Source of the DNA: Thermococcus sp. | GTDB lineage: Archaea > Methanobacteriota_B > Thermococci > Thermococcales > Thermococcaceae | Length of the DNA stretch: 5,377 nucleotides | Direction: 5' to 3' | Assembly (NCBI GenBank): GCA_015522395.1 | Contig: WAMH01000202.1 | Location: forward strand, 1-5,377 | In this document: positions 1 through 5,104 of the stretch, one piece after another | How positions within the stretch are numbered: position 1 is the stretch's first letter | Layout of the letters: each line of letters opens with the position of its first letter | Notes under the pieces: generated by a model | What the model saw: only the letters and a program-made list of their open reading frames with translations | Database searches by the model: none | Told to the model about the DNA's origin: nothing | Program-made: the position numbers and the translations under genes

Positions 1-138
1 TTCCTGCTCTTCGCGGCGGCGTTTCTCATAATCCTGGTGCCCTTGGTGCTCATCCTGCTTGCCTGGGGTGCACTGAAGAGCTGGTGGAGGAAGAGACATC
101 CGCCAAAGGAGCTTGAGGGGCCGGAGGATTATTTTTAG
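1..138 (+). CDS. C-terminal end of an unidentified membrane protein (partial)
   Basis: An open frame enters from the left edge and ends at TAG 136-138, leaving 45 residues. Residues 1-22 are strongly hydrophobic (Leu, Ile, Val, Ala), then a Trp- and Arg/Lys-rich stretch (KSWWRKRH) and a short acidic tail ending in EDYF. This is a last transmembrane helix with a basic cytoplasmic flank, so by the positive-inside rule the C-terminus should lie in the cytoplasm. The family cannot be named from this fragment. The stop overlaps the cobQ stop on the other strand by four bases, so the two genes converge with no room for a separate terminator. Confidence 0.7.
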   Translation, partial: FLLFAAAFLIILVPLVLILLAWGALKSWWRKRHPPKELEGPEDYF

Positions 139-1586
139 AATCCAAGCTCCCCTAAAATTCTCTCCACGTCGAGGTTTTTCATAACAATTTCCGCGAACCG
201 CTCTATTTCCTCCTCAACGCTCCACCTTTCGACTGAAACAGGTTCGAGCCCTTTCTCCAGCCTAAGGAAGTTCAAAAACCTCTCCGTAAATTCAAAGTTG
301 TGGAAGATGCCATGGAGATAAGTTCCAAAGGCTCTCTCGCCTATTGCCCCCTCCGGCTCAAGGGTTTTTGCACCGTTTACGGAGGTTATAACTGAGAACG
401 GCCTCTCTGAGACGGAACGGCCCATCCTTATCTCGTAGCCTTCAACCACCATTCCCCTCGCTTTCTTCCAGAAAACCCTCGCCCTCAAATGGTTCGTCCG
501 CTTTTTCCTTGTGAAGACTGTTTTCGCAGGAAGAAGCCCTATGCCTTTAACCCTTCCGCGCTTCGACTCGACCTCGTCTATAATCTCTTCCCCGAGCATC
601 TGGAAACCGCCACATATTCCGACGACGAAAGCCCCTTCGCGGTGGGCTTGAATTATAGCCTCCTCTATGCCGTTCTCGCGCATCCAGAGTAAATCTTCAA
701 CCGTGTTCTTGCTCCCGGGGATTATGATGACGTCGCCCTCTATCTCCTCGGCTCTGGTAACGTAGTCAACGCCGTTCGCCCAGTGGAGAGGTTCGAAATC
801 GGTAAAGTTGCTTATGTGCGGGAGCTTAACTATCTGGATGTGAAGTTCTCCCTTAACCTTCGGGAACTCGGTTAAGGAATCCTCCTCTGGCAGGCGGTGT
901 TTAACGTAGGGAATAACGCCGAGGGTCGGCTTCCCATAGCGCTTCTCAAGGTACTCAAAGCCAGGCTTTAGGAGGGAGGTATCACCGCGGAACTTGTTGA
1001 AGACGAAGCCCATCACGAGTTCCCGCTCTTCCTCACTCAAAAGCTCCATCGTGCCGACTATCGAGGCGAAACTGCCCCCTCTGTCAATGTCAGTAACGAG
1101 AATTACTTTCGCGTTTGCATGCTTTGCCACACGCATGTTGGCTATATCGTAGTCCTTCAGGTTAATCTCCACCGGACTGCCGGCGCCTTCGATTAAAACG
1201 AGATCGTGCCTCTCCTTCAGCTCGTCGAGGACCCTCATTGCCTTTTGGAAAAGTTCCTCCTTCCGCGAGAGCATGTAGTCTCTGGCTGAGACACTACCTA
1301 TGGGCTTTCCCATGAAGACGACCTGGCTCCTCATCTCTCCTTCTGGTTTGAGAAGGATTGGGTTAAACTTCACGCTCGGCTTCTTTCTGCAGGCTATCGC
1401 CTGAAAGTACTGGGCGCGACTTATCTCACCGCCTTCGATGCTCGGCGCTGAATTAAGGCTCATGTTCTGGCTCTTGAAGGGAACGACGTCGTAGCCGAGG
1501 TTGGAGAAAATCCTGCATAATGCAGTGACGAGGAGGGATTTGCCGGCGCCAGATGAGGTCCCCTGAACCATTAAGGCCTTTCCCAT
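135..1586 (-). CDS. cobQ: Cobyric acid synthase (glutamine-dependent amidase)
   Basis: This 483-residue protein matches CobQ/CbiP, which uses ATP and glutamine to amidate four side chains (b, d, e, g) of adenosylcobyrinic a,c-diamide, giving adenosylcobyric acid in the cytoplasm. The N-terminal half is a dethiobiotin-synthetase-like ATP domain: P-loop-type GTSSGAGKS at residues 9-17, FKSQNMSLNS at 37-46, EGAGSP at 133-138 and DIDRGGSFAS at 167-176. The C-terminal half is a triad-type glutamine amidotransferase domain with IPGSKNT at 289-295, the nucleophile Cys325 in GICGGFQMLG, GYEIRMGR at 383-390 and catalytic His425 in GTYLHGIFHN. Length is normal for the family. A longer frame opens to 1730, but those 48 residues are Pro/Arg/Gly-rich, unlike the family, and run into the divergent cobT-like gene. 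The chosen ATG has a GGTGGG site three bases upstream, and the Met leads straight into the P-loop strand. No inactivating change is seen. Confidence 0.95.
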   Translation of the reverse strand: MGKALMVQGTSSGAGKSLLVTALCRIFSNLGYDVVPFKSQNMSLNSAPSIEGGEISRAQYFQAIACRKKPSVKFNPILLKPEGEMRSQVVFMGKPIGSVSARDYMLSRKEELFQKAMRVLDELKERHDLVLIEGAGSPVEINLKDYDIANMRVAKHANAKVILVTDIDRGGSFASIVGTMELLSEEERELVMGFVFNKFRGDTSLLKPGFEYLEKRYGKPTLGVIPYVKHRLPEEDSLTEFPKVKGELHIQIVKLPHISNFTDFEPLHWANGVDYVTRAEEIEGDVIIIPGSKNTVEDLLWMRENGIEEAIIQAHREGAFVVGICGGFQMLGEEIIDEVESKRGRVKGIGLLPAKTVFTRKKRTNHLRARVFWKKARGMVVEGYEIRMGRSVSERPFSVITSVNGAKTLEPEGAIGERAFGTYLHGIFHNFEFTERFLNFLRLEKGLEPVSVERWSVEEEIERFAEIVMKNLDVERILGELGF

Positions 1587-1589
1587 TTT

Positions 1590-1595
1590 CCCACC
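1590..1595 (-). promoter_or_regulatory. Ribosome binding site that fixes the cobQ start
   Basis: On the minus strand this reads GGTGGG followed by AAA and the ATG at 1586-1584. It supports the start at Met49 of the longest frame rather than the upstream in-frame start at 1730. Confidence 0.65.
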
Positions 1596-1614
1596 GGGGA
1601 ACGTTGGCCGAAGG

Positions 1615-1623
1615 CCATATAAA
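1615..1623. promoter_or_regulatory. TATA box between divergent cobQ and cobT-like genes, possibly shared
   Basis: The plus strand reads CCATATAAA and the minus strand TTTATATGG. Both resemble the Thermococcales TATA element. The centre (about 1620) lies about 34-35 bases from each start codon (1586 and 1655), so a start site about 25 bases away would give a leader of roughly 10 bases containing the ribosome binding site on either side. The minus-strand reading TTTATATGG is the closer match. A second weak AT-rich stretch (ATAAAA, 1631-1636) is also present. Which direction uses the box, or whether both do, cannot be settled by reading. Confidence 0.55.
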
Positions 1624-1644
1624 CCCTTGGATAAAACCTCCAGC

Positions 1645-1650
1645 GGTGGT
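1645..1650 (+). promoter_or_regulatory. Ribosome binding site of the cobT-like gene
   Basis: GGTGGT lies four bases before ATG 1655-1657. It selects this start over the in-frame ATG at 1553, which would add 34 non-conserved residues overlapping the cobQ coding region and would start upstream of the TATA box. Confidence 0.6.
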
Positions 1651-1654
1651 CGGA

Positions 1655-2662
1655 ATGGAGAGCCTTTTCCTTCTCGTCCTGGGGAACACCGAGATAAGCA
1701 CAGTTCCGGGGATAAGCGTGGCCGGAGCAACGCCCGAGCTTACGAAGCTAACACCCGTTGCCGATGCCGAATACCTCTTCCACGAGAAGCCCCTGACGAT
1801 AGACGTTATTCCGGTAACGCCCGAAGGCCATCCAACCCCAGCTATAATCACCAAGGCGGCTAAAGAACTGGCGAACTTCCCCGTCCTCGTGGTTCGCGGG
1901 GGGACTTATTTAGCACCCCTCGTTCCGCACGTTCACATAAGCAACGCCGTTGGAAGGGACTTCAGGAAGGAGCCGGCTTTACCGGAGTTCGGCGAGATAA
2001 TAAAGCGCGCCAAGCTCTTCGGGGAGGAACTCAACAAGATGCCAATCAAGGAACTCGTTATCGGTGAATCAACACCCGGAGGAACGACAACCGCTCAAGC
2101 AGTCCTCTGGGCGCTCGGTTACGAAGCCAGAACCTCCTCAGCCTCCCCGGACAACCCGCAGAGCCTCAAGGAGCATGTAATCTGCGAAGCTTTCAAGAGG
2201 GTCGGCATCGAAAAGGGCCAGCTGAAGGACAATCCACTTGAGGCTCTGAGGCAGTTTGGGGATCCTATGATGGCAACGGTCATAGGCCTGGCTTTGGGCT
2301 TCAGGAAAAACATCGTCCTCGCTGGAGGAACGCAGATGCTGGCCGTTTCAGCTCTGCTTAAGGCCCTTGGTGAGGATTTGAGTCGCTTTATGATAGCCAC
2401 AACGAAGTGGGTGGTCAACGATAGGAGCGCGACCTTCCTGGATACGGCCAAGGAGATAGGGATAATAACCTACGCGGCCGACCTCGACTTCTCGAAGAGC
2501 GAGTTTAAAGGTCTGAGGGACTACGAGAAGGGCTACGTCAAGGAAGGGGTTGGTGCTGGAGGGGCCATCTGGTTGGCTGTGAAGGCCGGCTTCTCGCCTG
2601 AGGAAGTTAGTGAGAAGGTAGAAGAACTCTACAGAAGGCTCATGGAGATGAAAGCTTCCTGA
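1655..2662 (+). CDS. cobT: Archaeal CobT-like nicotinate-nucleotide phosphoribosyltransferase family protein
   Basis: This 335-residue protein belongs to the archaeal/cyanobacterial family distantly related to bacterial CobT (TIGR00303, also called UPF0284). Bacterial CobT transfers phosphoribose from nicotinate mononucleotide to dimethylbenzimidazole, activating the lower ligand of B12. Visible motifs are NTEISTVPGISVAGATPE at residues 11-28, GESTPGGTTTAQAVLWALG at 137-155 (comparable to the GNTT loop of CobT), AGGTQMLA at 223-230, and EGVGAGGA at 297-304. Glu297 sits where CobT has its catalytic Glu in an EG-G-GA context; that alignment is from memory. The protein is soluble and of normal length. 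It diverges from cobQ, and its last 23 bases overlap the 3' end of the convergent PIN gene. The base substrate is uncertain because archaea often carry lower ligands other than dimethylbenzimidazole, so the family assignment is firmer than the reaction. Confidence 0.87.
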   Translation: MESLFLLVLGNTEISTVPGISVAGATPELTKLTPVADAEYLFHEKPLTIDVIPVTPEGHPTPAIITKAAKELANFPVLVVRGGTYLAPLVPHVHISNAVGRDFRKEPALPEFGEIIKRAKLFGEELNKMPIKELVIGESTPGGTTTAQAVLWALGYEARTSSASPDNPQSLKEHVICEAFKRVGIEKGQLKDNPLEALRQFGDPMMATVIGLALGFRKNIVLAGGTQMLAVSALLKALGEDLSRFMIATTKWVVNDRSATFLDTAKEIGIITYAADLDFSKSEFKGLRDYEKGYVKEGVGAGGAIWLAVKAGFSPEEVSEKVEELYRRLMEMKAS

Positions 2663-3108
2663 GCAGTTCGGCCTCTATCCCAGCTTTTACCGCTTTCTCG
2701 TACATCTTTTTGTCGTCGGTGATTAGCTTGGCGTTTGCCTTCTTTGCGCAGGCCAGGAAAAGGACGTCGAAGCCACTAGCTCCTGTGGCTCTTCCTATTC
2801 TAATGGCATCCCCGAGAAGATAGGCGTCGGAGTAAAATAGTGAGTAAGTTTCCAAGAATTCAACGCCTATATCGGCTATTCTCTCACTATTTGAAGGCCT
2901 CCACAGCACGGTCGAAGTTTCTACAAGCGCTATTAAGGGTTCATGAAGCGTGAACTCTCCAGTCTGAGCCTTTCTCAGCAACTCTTTGGCACTTCGTGGA
3001 GCAAGAATTGTCTTCGATAAATATCGTCCCGTTTCCTCCTCAAAGGTGGCAGGATCCCTTTAACAACGACACGCTGGTATCCAGAACAACGTCAGTACTC
3101 AAACTCAT
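2640..3108 (-). pseudogene. vapC: VapC-type PIN-domain toxin, frameshifted near the 5' end
   Basis: PIN-domain ribonucleases of the VapC type cut RNA using Mg2+ held by a cluster of acidic residues. Translation from ATG 3108 gives MSLSTDVVLDTS with the first catalytic Asp (D10), then diverges and stops after 22 residues. The remaining 113 residues are open from about 2981 and carry the rest of the site: Glu in LVETS (codon 2921-2919), Asp in GFDVLFLACAK (2768-2766) and Asp-Asp in LITDD (about 2717-2712). The total is 469 bases, one more than a multiple of three. A single skipped base in the AAAGGG run (plus-strand 3056-3061) would restore 155 residues. A second reading needs two shifts (near 3070 and 2988) and uses a third frame encoding VVVKGILPP...DDIYRRQFLLHE, which looks more like known PIN proteins and has better third-base GC. 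The ATG overlaps the upstream partner gene by 17 bases, as in vapBC pairs. A sequencing error cannot be excluded. Confidence 0.75.
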
Positions 3109-3304
3109 AGTCTCTCTCCCTCATCTGGCGAATTACCTCAGTTATGTCATCTAAATCCTTCTCAACCTTCAGTTCATCTTGCACGATTTTTTCAATGTCC
3201 TCAAGGGTAACCTTGCTCTCCTGAAGTTCCCTCAACCGCAACTTTAACAGGGGATTCTGAGCATCAAGGAAGAGCCCTTCAACCTGCCTTTCAACATCCT
3301 CCAT
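3092..3304 (-). CDS. Small acidic protein, probable antitoxin partner of the PIN toxin
   Basis: This 70-residue, very charged and acidic protein is predicted to be almost all helix, with coiled-coil-like stretches (LLKLRLRELQESKVTLEDIEKI and DDITEVIRQMRERD regions). The role is inferred from position: it lies just upstream of the PIN gene on the same strand, the two overlap by 17 bases, and this is the usual antitoxin-toxin order. No ribbon-helix-helix or AbrB-like N-terminal strand can be seen, so it may neutralise by binding the toxin without a classical DNA-binding head. The ATG follows GGTGAG by three bases (3308-3313). It starts 13 bases after the cbiZ stop, so it may be read on the cbiZ transcript. 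A weak AT-rich TTAATAG about 32 bases upstream, inside the cbiZ 3' end, could be its own promoter. The frame is intact although the toxin frame is broken. Confidence 0.75.
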   Translation of the reverse strand: MEDVERQVEGLFLDAQNPLLKLRLRELQESKVTLEDIEKIVQDELKVEKDLDDITEVIRQMRERDYEFEY

Positions 3305-3317
3305 TTTCTCACCGGCT

Positions 3318-3920
3318 TTAATAGGGATTGAAGCTATTAACCCTTCTCGTCTTTTCCCACTTCCTCAAGCTCTCCTCTAAAGCCTGCCTCACGGCCCTTC
3401 CAATATTTAAGCCAATCTCCGTTGCCGTTCCCGCCCACTCCTTTTCACCTTCAAAAGCGAAGATGCCGATTCCATCACTCGTCGTCCCGGTGGCGTTGTA
3501 ACTTATCTCTAGAAGGGTGTAGGTTTTCGCCTCGGTTGCGGTCATTACCGCGTTGACCATGGCACCGACCGTTAATCCTTCCTCGATGACGAGGACGATG
3601 TTTATCGTCCCCGGCTTCCAGGGGGGCGGAACCTCGCCGGCTATTGCTGGATTTGTTATTCCAGCGGTGACATAGGCCATAACTTCCCTGCTTTTTGCTA
3701 TGGAGAGGACTTTATCTACCTCCGCGGCCGTCATGAAACCGACGAAGTTTCCAAGTCCGTTCTCCCGCTCGAAGGCCAGGCAGTCCGCTTTGTAGTCGCC
3801 GGAGTAGTTTTTCGGAACCCTCATGAAGAAGAAGCCGCTGGCCTCAGTTAATCCACCGCGGTGAGGGGCGTTGCTCAAAGCGAGCATGGGCTCTTTGAAC
3901 GCCATTATGAAGTTGCCCAT
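3318..3920 (-). CDS. cbiZ: Adenosylcobinamide amidohydrolase
   Basis: This 200-residue protein matches CbiZ, which hydrolyses the aminopropanol amide of adenosylcobinamide to give adenosylcobyric acid, letting archaea salvage incomplete corrinoids. Family motifs in order: ALSNAPHRGGL at residues 14-24, GFMTAA at 61-66, VTAGITNPA at 84-92, PGTINIVL at 103-110, TATEAKT at 127-133, GTTSDG at 145-150 and AGTATEIG at 163-170. The rest is a basic helical tail (to residue 200). An in-frame TAA lies 24 bases before the ATG, so the frame cannot extend much; Met1, Met6 and Met12 are the possible starts. None has a good ribosome binding site, and the TATA-like element at 3942-3948 would start the RNA at about 3920, fitting a leaderless message beginning at Met1. 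It diverges from the ferritin-like gene and is followed after 13 bases by the antitoxin-like gene. Confidence 0.92.
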   Translation of the reverse strand: MGNFIMAFKEPMLALSNAPHRGGLTEASGFFFMRVPKNYSGDYKADCLAFERENGLGNFVGFMTAAEVDKVLSIAKSREVMAYVTAGITNPAIAGEVPPPWKPGTINIVLVIEEGLTVGAMVNAVMTATEAKTYTLLEISYNATGTTSDGIGIFAFEGEKEWAGTATEIGLNIGRAVRQALEESLRKWEKTRRVNSFNPY

Positions 3921-3940
3921 GATTGGGATTTGACCCTGCA

Positions 3941-3949
3941 GTTAATAAC
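3941..3949. promoter_or_regulatory. cbiZ TATA-like element overlapping a SurR-like GTTnnnAAC motif
   Basis: The plus strand reads GTTAATAAC, a dyad, so the minus strand reads GTTATTAAC. The inner TTATTAA on the minus strand is centred about 25 bases upstream of the cbiZ ATG, the distance from an archaeal TATA box to the transcription start. The same bases match GTTnnnAAC, the core of the published recognition sequence of SurR, the redox-responsive regulator of Thermococcales. The third half (GTT five bases further) is only partly matched on the minus strand (GGT). The site also lies about 25 bases upstream of the TATA box of the divergent ferritin-like gene, so one protein here could affect both. 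Confidence 0.4.
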
Positions 3950-3973
3950 GTTTGCCTCGCCAGAACCGTAAAC

Positions 3974-3981
3974 TTTATAAA
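3974..3981 (+). promoter_or_regulatory. TATA box of the ferritin-like gene
   Basis: TTTATAAA with an A-rich upstream flank (GTAAAC) is a textbook Thermococcales TATA element. Transcription should begin near 4004, giving a leader of about 28 bases that contains GGAGGT before ATG 4032. This start point would fall downstream of the first base of the alternative TTG start at 4002, arguing against that longer form. Confidence 0.75.
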
Positions 3982-4018
3982 CCTCTCGCACATATGTAAT
4001 ATTGAACTTACACATGCA

Positions 4019-4024
4019 GGAGGT
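4019..4024 (+). promoter_or_regulatory. Ribosome binding site that fixes the ferritin-like gene start
   Basis: GGAGGT is placed seven bases before ATG 4032-4034. It rules in favour of this start over TTG 4002 and ATG 4014, neither of which has a comparable site. With this start the protein begins with a proper signal peptide. Confidence 0.75.
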
Positions 4025-4031
4025 TGAGAAC

Positions 4032-4835
4032 ATGAGAAAGATGTGGTTTGGATTGGGGCTGATTGCCCTGTTGATAGGACTGCCCCTTGGGGGAGTCTCC
4101 GCATGGAGGGGTCAGCCGGGGCCAAATCCCTATGCAGGAACCGCCCAGAGCGTTGTAACTCCCAACAGCACGCTCACAACTTACTACGCTCCTCTGAGTG
4201 AAGACGAGATTAACGGCCTGCTCTATATGGTGGAGGAGGAAAAGCTCGCCAGGGATGTCTACCTCACGCTCTACAACGAGACAGGACTGGCGGTGTTCAG
4301 TAACATAGCCAACAGCGAGCAGAGGCATATGGACGCTGTGCTGAGCCTGATTGAGAAGTACAACCTGACGGCTCCGGACACGCTCGACCAGGTCGGAGTC
4401 TTCCAGAACGAGGAGCTCCAGAACCTCTACGACCAGCTGGTTGAGCAGGGAAGTAAGAGCGTTGTCGATGCCCTCAAGGTGGGAGCACTCATCGAAGAGA
4501 CCGACATAGAGGACCTTGAGAAGTGGATTTCAGAGACCGACAACGAGGACATAAAGCAGGTCTACAGCAACCTCATGGCCGGGAGCGAGAACCACCTCAG
4601 GGCCTTTGTAGGTCAGCTTGAGGCCATGGGAGTGGCCTACACGGCTCAAGTGCTTCCTCAGGAGCAGGTTGACGAGATACTGAGCTCAGCTCCGGCCCAC
4701 GGAATGGGACACGGTCCCGGTACCATGGGCACTTACACAGGTCAGACTAACGGCGGAATCACCAGCACCATAGCGAACGCCTTCGCCCACGCCTGGCAGT
4801 GGATGCGAGGAATTCTTGGAAGGGTGAGCATCTGA
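4032..4835 (+). CDS. Exported ferritin-like DUF2202 protein, candidate diiron protein
   Basis: This 267-residue protein begins with a signal peptide: Arg2/Lys3, a hydrophobic core at 5-19 and small residues up to VSA at 22-24, a likely cleavage point. Residues 25-55 are a Pro/Asn/Thr-rich linker. Residues 56-200 form the DUF2202 ferritin-like four-helix region. Candidate metal ligands are a Glu in MVEEEKLARDVY (E68-E70), E96 and H99 in SEQRH, E155/E156 in IEETDIEDL, and H188 with E186 in GSENHLRAF. This Glu and Glu-x-x-His pattern resembles diiron sites of the ferritin/rubrerythrin superfamily, but no activity is established for the family as far as I know. A Gly/Met/His-rich segment at 222-233 (AHGMGHGPGTMG) could bind metal, and the C-terminus is an amphipathic helix with two Trp/Arg clusters. 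It has its own promoter and leads a group with two membrane proteins, suggesting a role outside the cytoplasmic membrane in iron or redox chemistry (inference). Confidence 0.85.
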   Translation: MRKMWFGLGLIALLIGLPLGGVSAWRGQPGPNPYAGTAQSVVTPNSTLTTYYAPLSEDEINGLLYMVEEEKLARDVYLTLYNETGLAVFSNIANSEQRHMDAVLSLIEKYNLTAPDTLDQVGVFQNEELQNLYDQLVEQGSKSVVDALKVGALIEETDIEDLEKWISETDNEDIKQVYSNLMAGSENHLRAFVGQLEAMGVAYTAQVLPQEQVDEILSSAPAHGMGHGPGTMGTYTGQTNGGITSTIANAFAHAWQWMRGILGRVSI

Positions 4836-4836
4836 A

Positions 4837-4853
4837 CCCTTTCCTTTCTTTTC
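4837..4853 (+). terminator. Pyrimidine-rich tract after the ferritin-like gene, possible weak terminator
   Basis: Directly after the stop codon comes a 17-base run of only C and T with T clusters of three, three and four. Archaeal terminators are T-rich tracts without a required hairpin, so partial termination here is plausible. The T runs are short, so read-through into the small membrane gene is also likely. Confidence 0.3.
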
Positions 4854-4889
4854 GTCGGGAACTGAGATAAAAGGCAATTGGTGGTGGGA

Positions 4890-5057
4890 ATGCCCAGAGG
4901 ATTCGGGCCTGTAATGGGACCGATGCACGGGAGAAGGGGCTTCGGCTTTGGTTGGTTGTTTTTGCCCTTTGCCCTGCTGATAATATTTGCCAAATTGGCT
5001 TTCCTGCTCCTGCCCTTCATCGTAATCGGGCTCATAATCTACGCGCTGATGAGGTGA
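4890..5057 (+). CDS. Small one-helix membrane protein, 55 residues
   Basis: A short frame starts at ATG 4890 with a strong purine site, GGTGGTGGG, ending two bases before it, and ends at TGA 5055-5057. Residues 1-21 are Gly-, Arg-, Met- and His-rich (GPVMGPMHGRRGFGFG), and residues 22-53 are almost wholly hydrophobic, enough for one long transmembrane helix or a tight hairpin, with a single Lys35 in the middle. The family is not recognised. No good TATA box lies at the right distance upstream, so it is probably transcribed with the ferritin-like gene 54 bases before it. The Gly-Met-His composition of its N-terminus resembles the segment near the C-terminus of the ferritin-like protein. With the basic N-terminus, that end probably faces the cytoplasm. 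Confidence 0.7.
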   Translation: MPRGFGPVMGPMHGRRGFGFGWLFLPFALLIIFAKLAFLLLPFIVIGLIIYALMR

Positions 5058-5062
5058 AGAAC

Positions 5063-5104
5063 ATGCTCTGCGTAGGAAAATTTCCGCCGGAGGTGGCCTC
5101 ATGA
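5063..5104 (+). CDS. Possible 13-codon leader peptide before the DUF4405 gene
   Basis: ATG 5063 follows GAGGTGA at a good distance (the same bases as the end of the small membrane gene) and reads MLCVGKFPPEVAS before TGA 5102-5104. Its stop overlaps the next start in an ATGA arrangement (5101-5104), the usual sign of translational coupling. The length is too short for statistics, and the downstream gene has its own strong site, so this may be chance. Confidence 0.2.
   Translation: MLCVGKFPPEVAS
5089..5095 (+). promoter_or_regulatory. Ribosome binding site of the DUF4405-type gene
   Basis: GGAGGTG lies five bases before ATG 5101. The frame upstream of this ATG holds no other ATG, GTG or TTG start back to an in-frame TGA at 5050, so the start is well fixed. 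Confidence 0.7.

Noticed and set aside
489..692. 67-residue frame opposite cobQ
   Set aside because: Antisense of a clearly conserved amidotransferase domain; no family resemblance and no promoter or binding site.
1553..1654. In-frame 34-residue N-terminal extension of the cobT-like gene
   Set aside because: It overlaps the cobQ coding start, begins upstream of the TATA box and lacks a good ribosome binding site; the family begins close to the chosen Met.
1587..1654. Cobalamin riboswitch upstream of the B12 genes
   Set aside because: The spacer of 68 bases and its short predicted leaders are far too small, and no B12-box-like sequence is seen.
1587..1730. In-frame 48-residue N-terminal extension of cobQ
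   Set aside because: It lies over the divergent promoter and the start of the cobT-like gene, has Pro/Arg/Gly-rich sequence unlike the family, and the GGTGGG site points to the ATG at 1586.
1453..1854. 133-residue minus-strand frame across the cobQ/cobT-like spacer
   Set aside because: It covers the P-loop coding region of cobQ in another frame and the cobT-like gene in antisense; composition is that of a shadow frame.
2119..2451. 110-residue frame opposite the cobT-like gene
   Set aside because: Ser/Leu/Arg-rich antisense shadow of a conserved gene.
3990..3997. Palindrome ACATATGT and a loose GTAA...TTAC pair around the ferritin-like transcription start
   Set aside because: An 8-base palindrome in AT-rich promoter DNA is expected fairly often; no longer symmetric arms or known operator match.
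4002..4031. Earlier TTG or ATG start for the ferritin-like gene
   Set aside because: The predicted transcription start is about 4004, and GGAGGT at 4019-4024 serves ATG 4032, which gives a normal signal peptide.
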